The notes: generated by a model not told the origin, from the sequence alone. DNA of 64,000 nucleotides from an uncultured Oscillospiraceae bacterium (GCA_934646185.1 CAKUEH010000009.1:16260-80259), one strand, 5' to 3'; positions 31,789-40,128 are shown, counted from the stretch's first letter. Program-made: numbers and translations.

Positions 31789-33069
31789 ATGGCTGTCGAT
31801 ACGAAAAAAACCGTCCGCAATCAGGTCTTGTACTCCATCTATGTCCGCAATTATTCCGAAGCGGGCACCTTCGCCGCCGTGCAGGCGGATCTCGACCGCA
31901 TCAAGGCGCTCGGCACGGACATCATCTGGCTGCTGCCTATCCACCCAACCGGCGAAAAGCACCGCAAGGGCACGCTCGGCAGCCCCTACGCCATCCGCGA
32001 CTACCGCGCCGTGAACCCCGAGTTCGGCACGCTGGACGATTTCAAGCGTCTGGTCGACGCCATCCACGACCGGGGCATGAAGTGCATCATCGACGTGGTC
32101 TATAACCACACGTCCCCCGATTCCTGGCTGGCAGAGCATCACCCCGAGTGGTTCTTCCACAAGCCGGACGGCTCGCTCGGCAACCGCTTCGGCGACTGGT
32201 GGGACGTGGCCGATCTGGATTACAGCCACAAGGAGCTGTGGGATTACCAGATCGAAACGCTCAAATACTGGGCGCGCCTCGTCGACGGCTTCCGCTGCGA
32301 CGTTGCGCCGCTCGTTCCGCTGGAGTTCTGGAAGCGGGCGCGGGAAGAGGTCGCGGCTGTCCGTCCCGGCTGCTTCTGGCTGTGCGAGTCGGTCGAGCGC
32401 GGCTTCCATGTCGCCGCCCGCGCGCAGGGCTTCGCAAGTCTGTCCGACGCCGAGCTCTATCAGGCGTTCGACGCGGGCTATGACTACGACGTCTACCCCT
32501 ATTTCCGCGACTATCTGGAGGGCAGGATCAGCCTGACGCAGTACGCCGACCGGCTTGACGCGCAGGAATGGCTCTATCCCGATAACTACGTCAAGCTCCG
32601 CTTCCTCGAAAACCACGACCGCGCCCGCGCGGCCCATATCCTGCCGGACGAAAAAATGCGCCGGAACTGGACGGCGTTCCTGTTCTTCCAGCGCGGTCTG
32701 ACGCTTGTTTACAACGGACAGGAGGTGGACAACCCGCACGTGCCGTCGCTGTTCGACAAGGATCCCATCCACTGGAACACCGGCTGCGACCAGTCCGCGT
32801 TCCTCGCGCATCTGGCAGAGCTCAAGCGCGACGCGATCTTCGCCGAGGGCAGCTATACCCTTACGGCCCTGCCGCACGACGTGCTGCTTGCCGTCTATGA
32901 AAAGGACGGACGGCGCATGGCCGGTCTGTTCAGCCTGCGCGGGGAGGCAGCGCTCGTCCGCTTCCCGGCGCCGAACGGCGTGTACGAAAACCGCATCGAC
33001 GGCAGCCCCGTCGAGATCTACGAGGAGCAGCTTGCCATAGGCGGCGAGCCCATCGTGCTTGCGCTCTGA
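31789..33069 (+). CDS. GH13 alpha-amylase-family glycoside hydrolase, intracellular
   Basis: 426 residues with no signal peptide, so it acts in the cytoplasm. The GH13 conserved regions are DVVYNHTSPDS (region I), VDGFRCDVAP (region II, nucleophile Asp), FWLCESVE (region III, acid/base Glu) and FLENHDRARAA (region IV, transition-state Asp with His). A short C-terminal beta domain follows. The catalytic barrel lacks a long domain B, as in small maltogenic or oligosaccharide-acting enzymes; the exact substrate cannot be read from sequence. GGGAGGCTGTTTTT precedes the ATG. Confidence 0.9.
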   Translation: MAVDTKKTVRNQVLYSIYVRNYSEAGTFAAVQADLDRIKALGTDIIWLLPIHPTGEKHRKGTLGSPYAIRDYRAVNPEFGTLDDFKRLVDAIHDRGMKCIIDVVYNHTSPDSWLAEHHPEWFFHKPDGSLGNRFGDWWDVADLDYSHKELWDYQIETLKYWARLVDGFRCDVAPLVPLEFWKRAREEVAAVRPGCFWLCESVERGFHVAARAQGFASLSDAELYQAFDAGYDYDVYPYFRDYLEGRISLTQYADRLDAQEWLYPDNYVKLRFLENHDRARAAHILPDEKMRRNWTAFLFFQRGLTLVYNGQEVDNPHVPSLFDKDPIHWNTGCDQSAFLAHLAELKRDAIFAEGSYTLTALPHDVLLAVYEKDGRRMAGLFSLRGEAALVRFPAPNGVYENRIDGSPVEIYEEQLAIGGEPIVLAL

Positions 33070-33143
33070 AATTTTTTCCGGTTTCGGGAACAACCGGCGC
33101 GCAGCGCCGTCTAACCTGTATCAATGAAACGGAGGAGCTTCTG

Positions 33144-33329
33144 ATGAAGAAACTGTATAAAAGCAATAACCGAATGATCTGCGGCGTCTGTGCCGGTCTT
33201 GCCGAGTATCTCGGCATCGACCCCACCGTCGTGCGCCTCATCTGGGCGGCTCTGGGCCTGACCGGCACGGGCATTCTGCTCTACATCGTCGCCGCACTTG
33301 TCATGCCAGAGAACATGGATGTGATGTGA
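33144..33329 (+). CDS. PspC domain protein
   Basis: 61 residues: a single PspC domain. SNNRMICGVCAGLAEYLGID is the amphipathic first half and a membrane helix (VVRLIWAALGLTGTGILLYIVAALV) follows, ending in MPE as is typical. In enterobacteria PspC senses membrane stress; short PspC proteins in Firmicutes probably act at the membrane in a similar way. Preceded by GGAGGAGCTTCTG. A terminator follows. Confidence 0.92.
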   Translation: MKKLYKSNNRMICGVCAGLAEYLGIDPTVVRLIWAALGLTGTGILLYIVAALVMPENMDVM

Positions 33330-33345
33330 TACGACAGATCAGATG

Positions 33346-33391
33346 AAACCCCGCGCGAAGCGTCCAGACGGCGCTCCGCGCGGGGTTTTTG
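33346..33391. terminator. bidirectional terminator
   Basis: AAACCCCGCGCG pairs with CGCGCGGGGTTT, with an inner AAGCG/CGCT stem and a TTTTTG tail. It separates pspC (plus) from the ABC permease (minus). Confidence 0.85.
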
Positions 33392-33407
33392 TACAGGTAT
33401 GCGCGCG

Positions 33408-35249
33408 TCAGCCGGCTGCGCGCCAATACGGCTCTGCGCCGAAGGCGCTCAGCGCGCGGACAGTAGCCGCGGCGGCGAGGGGGATGGACTCGACATACAG
33501 GCTGTCCGTCCGGCCCGGAACGTCCGTGCTGACGGTGAAGATCAGGTTCAGGGGCGTATAATTGCCGCCGTCTTCCTCCCCGGTGCTGCCGGCGCCGCTC
33601 ACATCCTCCGCGCCGAGCAGTCCCGCGTTGATATCCGCCAGACAGGCCGCGTAGACCTGCCATGCGTCGCTGCCGGTCAGCTCGAGACTCTCGCCGGTGT
33701 CAATGGAGGAAACATAGCAGGAGAGCACGTTTTTCTCCGTGCGCGGCGTGTCGAAGCCTGTGCGGATGCGGACGCAGCCGGGGCTGTTATAGAGCGCGGA
33801 AAAGCGCGAAATGAGGCTGTCCGGATTCTCCAGATCGGCGTCGCTGTAGACAATGCTGTAATAGCGCTCGGTCAGCGTATCGCCCGTCATGCGATACGTA
33901 ATATAAAACTGCTCCGTATAGTCGGTGCCGAGCCGATACGCCTGCCGGCGCTGCTCCTGCGCGCTCTTTTGCCCGATCGCCGCCGTGTGCAGAGCCAGAA
34001 CGTCCTGAATGAACGCATCGTCCTGCGTGGTATACAGGCCGCTTGCCTGATAGTGCGTCAGTCCGGCGGCCTGTACTTCGCTGCGCTCCGGCAGATACCG
34101 CGAATAGCCGAACAGATCGAATTTCATCGAGCCGAACGCAAGCAGCAGCGCGAGGCAGCAGGCTCCCAGCCCGAGCCAGCCCGAGCGGAACACGTGAAAC
34201 GTCTTTTGCAGGAGCATTTTCCCGGTAAAATAGCCTACGAATGCGCCCATGAACAAAAACAGCAGCACATACCAGAAGTTGTCCGCTGTTTGGCTGGAGA
34301 ACAGCTCCGCCATCAGCGCGCCGAGCACCAGCGCGCAGCCGATCGTAAACACATACAGCGCCACCGGCCGCAGCCAGCTGACCGCGATCACATCGCCGCT
34401 GCGCTCCATCTCGCGGTGCTTTAAAAGCAGGAACGCGCACAGCGCGAACACGAGTCCCAGCGCGGCCAGCGCGCCGAGATAGCCCCAGCCCTCGAGCCGC
34501 GGCGCGTATTCCATATAGTACATGCCGTCGCGTTCGAGCCAGTCCGTTCTGACGCGGAAGAATCCCCCCTGCATCAGCCCCAGCACCGGCGTGGCGCGGA
34601 GCGCGAACGACTGCATCGTGCTGCTCTGGCTGTAGGGCATGCCATAGACGAACGTGAACAGCAACTGCCGTACGATCGTTTCGAGCACATAGAACGTGAA
34701 ATTCAGGATCAGATATACGATGGGCATCGCGGCCATCTGCCCCGTGACGCAGCAGACCAGCACCGCGAACGAGAAGAACAGCACAAAGCCCAGCAGCGTT
34801 GCGGCAAAGACCTGCATCGCGGGGATAAACGCCGGCACACCGAAGATCGCGCCCACCGCCCACAAAAGCAGCGACGACAAAAGCGCGGGCGCGGCGCACA
34901 GCAGCACGCCCGTCAGATAATTCGTCAGAAACAGCGTCTCGCGCCGCACGGGCAGCGCGGCGTAGAAATAGGCCGTGCCCGCCCGGAACAGAAAGGAAAA
35001 CAGCACCCACGCCAAAAGCCCGCCGAGCAGAAACGGCACGACGGAGGCGTTGAGCCGCGCATAGTCCAGAAGCGTCTTTTCAATCTGCACGGTGTAATCC
35101 TCCGCGCCGGACGAGAGGCTCTGGCAGAAGGAAAACAGCCGCAGCGGCAGAAGCAGCTCGTAGAGCGTGTATAAGATCCAGACCGGCGCGGTCTTTTTCA
35201 GCGCCCGCCGGAAGACCGCACGGTCAAAGCACGAAATTCTTGACGTCAT
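33408..35249 (-). CDS. ABC-2-type transporter permease
   Basis: 613 residues. About ten hydrophobic segments: six in the N-terminal ~290 residues with an extracellular-like loop (ALRATPVLGLMQGGFFRVRT region), four more to about residue 400, then a long hydrophilic C-terminal region of about 210 residues. The start ATG 35249 has GGGAGGG 7 bases upstream and overlaps the ATPase gene by 26 bases; the ATG at 35270 lacks a site. It pairs with the ATPase and a YtrA-type GntR regulator, an arrangement used in Firmicutes for export of, or resistance to, cell-envelope-active compounds. Substrate unknown. Confidence 0.82.
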   Translation of the reverse strand: MTSRISCFDRAVFRRALKKTAPVWILYTLYELLLPLRLFSFCQSLSSGAEDYTVQIEKTLLDYARLNASVVPFLLGGLLAWVLFSFLFRAGTAYFYAALPVRRETLFLTNYLTGVLLCAAPALLSSLLLWAVGAIFGVPAFIPAMQVFAATLLGFVLFFSFAVLVCCVTGQMAAMPIVYLILNFTFYVLETIVRQLLFTFVYGMPYSQSSTMQSFALRATPVLGLMQGGFFRVRTDWLERDGMYYMEYAPRLEGWGYLGALAALGLVFALCAFLLLKHREMERSGDVIAVSWLRPVALYVFTIGCALVLGALMAELFSSQTADNFWYVLLFLFMGAFVGYFTGKMLLQKTFHVFRSGWLGLGACCLALLLAFGSMKFDLFGYSRYLPERSEVQAAGLTHYQASGLYTTQDDAFIQDVLALHTAAIGQKSAQEQRRQAYRLGTDYTEQFYITYRMTGDTLTERYYSIVYSDADLENPDSLISRFSALYNSPGCVRIRTGFDTPRTEKNVLSCYVSSIDTGESLELTGSDAWQVYAACLADINAGLLGAEDVSGAGSTGEEDGGNYTPLNLIFTVSTDVPGRTDSLYVESIPLAAAATVRALSAFGAEPYWRAAG

Positions 35250-36114
35250 AGCCGATCCCTCCCAATTCATAGATAAAGATCTCCTCCAGACTCAGCGGCA
35301 GCAGATCGCAGAACATCGGCGCGCTGGCAGCCAGCTCGTTCGCGACGGTCTGCGGATCGCCGCGCAGGATCAGCGTCTGCACCCGGCCGAGCGTGCTTTC
35401 GTGCAGGACATGAAGCGATTGCGGCAGCGGGTTCTCCGTGACGAGCTGCACCTTGACGAAATTGTCCTGCAGCTCAGCCAGCGAACGTTCCAGAAGCATG
35501 CGGCCGCCGTGCATGATGCCGACGTGGTCGCAGATATCCTCCAGCTCGCGCAGATTGTGCGACGACACCAGCACCGTCGTGCCGTAGCCCGCCACATCCT
35601 CGAGCGCCAGACTCCAGATCTGCCGCCGCATGACAGGGTCGAGCCCGTCGACCGGCTCGTCGAGCACGAGATAGTCCGGCCGCATGCTCAGCGTCAGCCA
35701 GAAGGCCGCGTGCTTCTGCATGCCCTTGGAAAAGCGGCGCAGCGGCGTCGTCTCATCCAGGCGGAACACGTCGCGCAGCGCCGTGTAGCGCTGCATATCA
35801 AAGCGCGGGTACATCGCGCGGAAAAAGGCCGCGAGCTCCCGGATGGTCCCGCTGCCGAACACGCCCAGATCGTCCGGGATATAGCCGATGCGGCTCTTGA
35901 CGGCCGGGTTTTCGTAAACCGGCAGACCGCCGATGGTCACGCTGCCGGAGTCCTGCCGGTAAATGCCCGTGAGGTGCCGGATGGCGGTGGTCTTTCCCGC
36001 GCCGTTCGAGCCGACAAGCCCGTAGACCGCGCCCTGCGGCACGGTGAGCGACAGCTCGTCCAGCGCGCGCTTCGCGCCGCCGAAGGTTTTTGTCACATGC
36101 GAAAGCTCAATCAT
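35224..36114 (-). CDS. ABC transporter ATP-binding protein
   Basis: 296 residues. Walker A is GLVGSNGAGKTT at about residues 32-43, the signature appears as FSKGMQK (the common LSGGQ is replaced by SKGM, as in YtrB/EcsA-like exporters), Walker B is YLVLDEPVDGLD, and the switch histidine is VSSHNLRELED. ATG 36114 is taken because GGAGGAACAGACAG precedes it; it overlaps the GntR gene by 8 bases. Works with the permease encoded immediately downstream. Confidence 0.93.
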   Translation of the reverse strand: MIELSHVTKTFGGAKRALDELSLTVPQGAVYGLVGSNGAGKTTAIRHLTGIYRQDSGSVTIGGLPVYENPAVKSRIGYIPDDLGVFGSGTIRELAAFFRAMYPRFDMQRYTALRDVFRLDETTPLRRFSKGMQKHAAFWLTLSMRPDYLVLDEPVDGLDPVMRRQIWSLALEDVAGYGTTVLVSSHNLRELEDICDHVGIMHGGRMLLERSLAELQDNFVKVQLVTENPLPQSLHVLHESTLGRVQTLILRGDPQTVANELAASAPMFCDLLPLSLEEIFIYELGGIGYDVKNFVL

Positions 36115-36475
36115 CTGTCTGTTCCTCCTGCGCCAGAAGCGCCGCAAGCTCCTCTTCTCCCAGGCCGAGCGCACGCAGCCGCTGTGCCGCGGCACGGAAT
36201 GCGCTGACCGCCTGTTTTTTCTGCTGCTCGGCCAGCTGGTCGATCTGCGCGACGAACGAGCCCTTTCCCGCCACGGAAAGAATATACCCGTCCGCCTCCA
36301 GCTCCCGATAGGCGCGCTGGATGGTGTTGGGGTTGATGGCCAGCTGCCCGGCCAGCTCCCGCACGGACGGAAGCCGGCTCCCGGGCGGCAGCGCCCCGGT
36401 CAGCATCAGCCTGCGCAGCTCCGCCTGGATCTGCTCGTAAATGGGCCTCGGATCCCGGTAATTGATCGCGATCAC
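36107..36475 (-). CDS. GntR-family regulator, YtrA type
   Basis: 122 residues. The N-terminal GntR winged helix includes RPIYEQIQAELRRLMLTGAL and LPSVRELAGQLAINPNTIQR; the short tail (about 45 residues) defines the YtrA subfamily. The start is a GTG at 36473-36475, preceded by GGGAGGGGAGCATTCT. First gene of a GntR-ATPase-permease operon; it probably represses its own operon and responds to envelope stress. A TGTATTGATACA palindrome at 36504-36515 lies in the promoter region. Confidence 0.9.
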   Translation of the reverse strand: MIAINYRDPRPIYEQIQAELRRLMLTGALPPGSRLPSVRELAGQLAINPNTIQRAYRELEADGYILSVAGKGSFVAQIDQLAEQQKKQAVSAFRAAAQRLRALGLGEEELAALLAQEEQTDD

Positions 36476-36503
36476 AGAATGCTCCCCTCCCAACTGTATG
36501 AAC

Positions 36504-36515
36504 TGTATTGATACA
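36504..36515. promoter_or_regulatory. candidate GntR (YtrA-type) operator
   Basis: TGTATTGATACA is an inverted repeat (TGTAT/ATACA) about 29 bases upstream of the GTG start. ACTGTAT is also repeated directly at 36493. On the minus strand a TATGAT -10-like box lies just upstream. Confidence 0.5.
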
Positions 36516-36550
36516 ATCATAGCACGCGCCTGCCATAAAGTCAACCGCCT

Positions 36551-36763
36551 TTGACCCGTTTCAGAACGCGTCACCTCCGTTTTATGCGTGAAGCCGTGAG
36601 GATCCAACCGCAGTTTGCAGGGGCGGGACTGCACTGCGCGCCGCTCGCGCATGAGTCCGCCGGAACGCTCGAAACCGGCACAGTCCGCTTCAGCCTCTCC
36701 GCGTTCAACACCGACCGGGAGATCTTCGAAGCCGCAAAGATCATGCGAAGCTGTCTTGCATAG
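36551..36763 (+). pseudogene. C-terminal remnant of a class V aminotransferase / cysteine desulfurase-like gene
   Basis: About 60 residues in frame to the TAG at 36761-36763. AGAGLHCAPLAHESAGTLET then GTVRFSLSAFNT and REIFEAAKIMR reproduce the C-terminus of class V PLP enzymes (usually R-x-G-x-H-C-A-P-L-A-H...G-T-x-R-x-S...N-T-x-x-E-I). The PLP lysine domain is missing, no ribosome site is seen and the upstream sequence is unrelated, so it is a relic. It is the only gene-like item in the gap 36476-37508, which otherwise holds repeats and the PNP promoter. Confidence 0.7.
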
Positions 36764-36770
36764 CGCCGTC

Positions 36771-36934
36771 CAAAGCCTCCTCTTGCCGCGCCCCGCGCGG
36801 GAAGGGGAGGTGGCATTTTCGAAGAAAATGACGGAGGGGATTTGCTGCAAGATTCAGAGTGCTCCGGAATTTGCGGCGTTCGAATCCCCTCAGGCCCTTC
36901 GGGCTAGCTCCCCTTGTGCCCAAGGGGAGCCTTT
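36771..36934. repeat. Family A repeat, full copy
   Basis: All modules are present: CCTCC...GGAGG left stem, CATTTTC/GAAAATG, GAGGGGATT pairing with the later AATCCCCTC, CAGGCCCTTCGGGC, and CTCCCCTTGTGCCCAAGGGG at the right end. It abuts a family B element with no gap. Confidence 0.88.
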
Positions 36935-37040
36935 GTAGGGGCCGATGCCCACATCGGCCCACGCAGAAAACGACAATTTTACGGAAATCTACGGCGAATT
37001 CGGAACTTCCGGGAGGGCCGATGTGGGCATCGGCCCCTAC
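36935..37040. repeat. Family B element
   Basis: GTAGGGGCCGATGCCCACAT ... GATGTGGGCATCGGCCCCTA then C, with the CGACAATTTTACGG / GGCGAATTCGG core. It directly follows a family A copy. Confidence 0.88.
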
Positions 37041-37090
37041 ATTGAAATATGGAAATGCCTGCGGATTTGCCGAAAGACTTTCACAATCTG

Positions 37091-37150
37091 CGGCGGCCTG
37101 CCGCAACCTCTCAGGCGCTCCGCGCCAGCTCCCCTGGAAGGGGAGCCTTT
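37091..37150. repeat. Family A right-half variant
   Basis: CCGCAACCTCTCAGGCGCTC, CGCGCCAGCTCCCC and GGGGAGCCTTT. The usual TTCGAATCCCCTC is replaced by AACCTCTC, a subtype also seen at 39881 and, reversed, at 43268 and 62446. Confidence 0.75.
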
Positions 37151-37280
37151 GGATTGTTCGAATTGTTGAGTTGTTGCAAATTTTAAATATGAGTTTTTAT
37201 ATTGCAGAATGTATCATTGACTGACTGAAAAAATAGTACGAATTTGACGTGGATTCTTGTAAAAGACGGTGCGCTCTGCC

Positions 37281-37377
37281 GGGTCGATGCGACGCCCGCA
37301 GGCTAGTTTCGAGGCGCAACCGCGCTTTGCGCGGCTCTTAGCGCCGAAGATGGGCATCGACCCCTACAAACGCTCAG
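37281..37377. repeat. Diverged family B element
   Basis: GGGTCGATGC at the left and GGGCATCGACCCCTAC at the right keep end complementarity with changed bases (TCGATG/CATCGA). The interior GAGGCGCAACCGCGCTTTGC is unlike other copies. Confidence 0.55.
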
Positions 37378-37449
37378 ATATCCCCACATCTTCCTATCGG
37401 GCGGAGCAGAGTCCCATCCCTACCGATTGCTGCTGCTCCGTGATTTTGG

Positions 37450-37479
37450 TTGACGGGACGCACCTCTGCGCGGTATGAT
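37450..37479 (+). promoter_or_regulatory. promoter for the nucleoside phosphorylase operon
   Basis: TTGACG (37450-37455), 18 bases, TATGAT (37474-37479), 29 bases before the start. Confidence 0.6.
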
Positions 37480-37508
37480 GAAGAAAAGCAGGAAAGGCGG
37501 ACAGCGTT

Positions 37509-38336
37509 ATGAATGAACCGTATACATATTATCAGGAAAGCGCGGACTATGTCCGGGCGCGGATGCCGTTTGCGCCGCAGATCGCGGTGATCCTCGGCTC
37601 GTCGCTCGGGCCGTTTGCGGAAAGACTTCGGAATACCGTGGAGATCGACTATCACGACATCCCGAATTTCCCCGTCTCCACGGCCCCCGGCCACGCAGGC
37701 AGGCTCATCTTCGGCGAGCTGGCCGGAAAGAAGCTCGTGTGCCTCGCCGGGCGCTTTCACAGCTACGAAGGCTACGATTTTGAACAGCTGACGCAGCCGG
37801 TGCGGCTTCTGAAGCTGCTCGGCGTCCGCGCGCTGATCGTGACGAACGCGGCGGGCGGTGTGAATCTTTCCTATCACCGCGGTGATTTCATGCTGATCGC
37901 CGACCACATCAAGCTGAACGGCTCCAGCCCGCTGCGGGGCCGGAACGCAGATGAATTCGGCCCGCGCTTCTTTGACGTCACGCGCATGTACACCCCGGAG
38001 CTGCGCGGGCTGGCGAAGTCCTGCGCGGAAAAGCTCGGCTTTTCCGTGCGCGAGGGCGTGTATTTCTTCATGCCCGGCCCGCAGTTTGAGACGCCTGCCG
38101 AGATCCGCGCCATCCGCGCGCTGGGCGGCGACGCCGTGGGCATGTCGACCGTGACGGAGGCGCTGACGGCGGCGCACTGCGGGCTGCCGCTGCTGGGCAT
38201 TTCCGTCATCACCAACATGGCCGCCGGCATCACGGGCGAGGCCGTCTCCGGCGAGGAGGTCAACGAGACGGGCGCGGCGGTCGCGGAGCGGTTCAGCCGC
38301 TATCTTGAAACGATTCTGGAGGAGATGGACGTATGA
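37509..38336 (+). CDS. purine nucleoside phosphorylase
   Basis: 275 residues, the trimeric PNP / MTA phosphorylase family. VILGSSLGPFAERL holds the phosphate-binding serine, AGRFHSYEGYD and VTNAAGGVNLSY the ribose/base contacts, and FMPGPQFETPAEIRAIRALG the purine-site segment; the base-recognising Asn is present in VITNMAAG. It splits purine nucleosides with phosphate to base and (deoxy)ribose 1-phosphate. The stop overlaps the next gene's start (ATGA, 38333-38336), linking it to an aldose-1-phosphate isomerase-like protein. Confidence 0.95.
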   Translation: MNEPYTYYQESADYVRARMPFAPQIAVILGSSLGPFAERLRNTVEIDYHDIPNFPVSTAPGHAGRLIFGELAGKKLVCLAGRFHSYEGYDFEQLTQPVRLLKLLGVRALIVTNAAGGVNLSYHRGDFMLIADHIKLNGSSPLRGRNADEFGPRFFDVTRMYTPELRGLAKSCAEKLGFSVREGVYFFMPGPQFETPAEIRAIRALGGDAVGMSTVTEALTAAHCGLPLLGISVITNMAAGITGEAVSGEEVNETGAAVAERFSRYLETILEEMDV

Positions 38337-39403
38337 CACAGTTCCGGGCCGATGAAGGGCTGGCCTTCATGCTGCAATATGAAAACGTCGCGTGGTACGA
38401 CGCGGGCGAGGTGCGGATCCTCGACCGCCGGGTCTATCCGGCAAAAACCGAGTTTGTCCGCTGCAAAACGCATGTGGAGGTCATGCAGGCCATCCGCGAC
38501 ATGGTCACGCAGAGCGCGGGACCGTATACGGCGGCGGCCATGGGCATGGCGCTGGCCGCGTATGAGTGCCGGGAAAAACCGGCGGACGAGCAGCTGGCCT
38601 TTTTACAGGCAGCGGACGAAACGATCTCGAACGCCCGGCCCACGACGTACAAGCGGATGAAGCTGGTCTGCGACGGCTGCCTGGAGGCGGCGAAGCTGGC
38701 GCTGCGTGAAGCGCGGCCCGTCGATCTTGCTATCCGCGAGCACGCCGTAAACGCCAACAACCGCCGCTACAGCAAGGTAAACGAGATCGCGAAGTATCTC
38801 GTGCCGCTCATCCCCGACGGCGGCACGGTCATGACGCAGTGCTTCGGCGAAACGATCGTCGGCATGATGCTGAAGGAGGCAAAGCTGGCAGGGAAGCGCT
38901 TCCGTCTGTTCTGCCCGGAGACGCGGCCGTATTTTCAGGGCGCGCGCCTCACGGCCACGGTCTGCCATGACATGGGCTTCGACGTGACTGTCATCACCGA
39001 CAACATGCCCGCGTTCGTCATGGAGCGCGAGCACGTCGACCTGTTCACCTGCGCGGCCGACGCAATCTGCCTCGACGGCTACGTCGTCAACAAGGTCGGC
39101 ACGCTCCAGATCGCTATCTGCGCCAACCATTTCGGCATCCCGACGTTCGTCACCGGCGCGCCGGATATCGGCCACGAGACAAAGGACACCGTCAAAATCG
39201 AGATGCGCGACCCGGAATTTACCCTGCAGGCCATGGGCGTGCGCACCGCGGCGCAGGGCGTGAAGGGCTATTATCCCGCGTTCGACATGACCCCGCCGCA
39301 CCTCATCTCCGGCATCGTCACCGACCGCGGCGTGTTCTCTCCGTTCGATCTGCACCGCTACTTCGCCGACGGCGGAGCGGGGGAGTATGATACGGTAGTC
39401 TGA
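38333..39403 (+). CDS. MtnA-like (eIF2B alpha/beta/delta family) sugar 1-phosphate isomerase
   Basis: 356 residues. C-terminal Rossmann-like domain of the eIF2B/MtnA family. The catalytic pair of MtnA is retained: Cys in VMTQCFGET and Asp in CAADAICLDGYVVNKVGT. ETRPYFQGARLTA is the substrate loop. The usual THCN(A/T)G reads TQCFGE, so substrate may differ from methylthioribose 1-phosphate. Translational overlap with the phosphorylase suggests it converts the phosphorylase product (ribose-, deoxyribose- or methylthioribose-1-phosphate) to a ketose phosphate. No aldolase gene lies beside it. Confidence 0.85.
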   Translation: MTQFRADEGLAFMLQYENVAWYDAGEVRILDRRVYPAKTEFVRCKTHVEVMQAIRDMVTQSAGPYTAAAMGMALAAYECREKPADEQLAFLQAADETISNARPTTYKRMKLVCDGCLEAAKLALREARPVDLAIREHAVNANNRRYSKVNEIAKYLVPLIPDGGTVMTQCFGETIVGMMLKEAKLAGKRFRLFCPETRPYFQGARLTATVCHDMGFDVTVITDNMPAFVMEREHVDLFTCAADAICLDGYVVNKVGTLQIAICANHFGIPTFVTGAPDIGHETKDTVKIEMRDPEFTLQAMGVRTAAQGVKGYYPAFDMTPPHLISGIVTDRGVFSPFDLHRYFADGGAGEYDTVV

Positions 39404-39408
39404 GACTT

Positions 39409-39490
39409 GTGCCTCCGGCGGCCCTGTCTTTTCCGCCTTGCCGGAGAAGATAGGGGAGAGAAGGGGCACTTGGTTACGGTTTGGTGCGTA
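39409..39490. repeat. Family C repeat, plus orientation
   Basis: CTCCGGCGGCCCTGTCTTTT, CCGCCTTGCCGGAGAAGA and TTGGTTACGGTTTGGTGCG match, in reverse complement, the sequence at 48206-48286. An inner TCCG/CGGA hairpin is present. The gap 39404-40128 holds this element and two family A copies; no gene is seen. Confidence 0.7.
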
Positions 39491-39671
39491 CTGCGGGTAC
39501 AGTTCAGGCGGGAACCCGATTTTTAGTCGTTATGAACACACCAAGTCACCCTACGAGCGCTATGGTATGCACCGCCTGTTATGGGACACCAGATTTGTGA
39601 AAAGCTGCGTTTGAATAATTGCGGAAAAAACGCTTTGCGGTCAGAATTTGCGAGGATTTGCCGCAGCCCCC

Positions 39672-39838
39672 AAAAAGCCTGCCCTTGTCGTGCCCCGCAC
39701 GATAAGGGGAGGTGGCATTTGCGAAGCAAATGACGGAGGGGATTTGGTGTAGATTTCAGAGTGCTCCGGAATTTGCGGCGTTCGAATCCCTTCAGTCAGC
39801 TCCGCTGACAGCTTCCCTTGTGCCCAAGGGAAGCCTTA
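39672..39838. repeat. Family A repeat, full copy
   Basis: Left stem CCCTTGTCGTG...CGATAAGGGG, inner CATTTGC/GCAAATG, TTCGAATCCCTTCAG, inner stem GTCAGC-TCC-GCTGAC and outer GCTTCCCTTGTGCCCAAGGG then AAGCC. Compared with 36771 both sides of the stems have changed together. Confidence 0.85.
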
Positions 39839-39880
39839 GGGGCGTACAGATTCGCATTGGGCTTTCAACTTTTTGAAGCT

Positions 39881-39988
39881 GCCTGCCGCAACCTCTCAGG
39901 CGCTGCGCGCCAGCATCCCTACCCCTTTTGGCCCTTCGGGCCATTTCCCCCTGATAGGGGGAATCGGCCCCTGGAAGGGGAGCCTTTG
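39881..39988. repeat. Family A variant with internal insertion
   Basis: CCGCAACCTCTCAGGCGCTG, CGCGCCAGC, then about 45 extra bases containing GGCCCTTCGGGCC and CCCCTGATAGGGGG hairpins, then CCTGGAAGGGGAGCCTTT. Confidence 0.65.
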
Positions 39989-40128
39989 GATGTCCGAGAT
40001 TTTGAGCTCTATCAAATTACGCGGGAAAGATCCAGGGAAACCGAAAGGGTTTCTCAAAAGACGCGCTCCAAACTTTTGACATTTTCCCCTTCCCGTGCTA
40101 CACTGAAAGAAAAAACAGGAGGACGTTT

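Noticed and set aside
39404..40128. search for a CRISPR array or transposase in the repeat-rich gaps
   Set aside because: The repeats are dispersed, imperfect and hairpin-based, with no regular spacers; no transposase or Cas gene is present.
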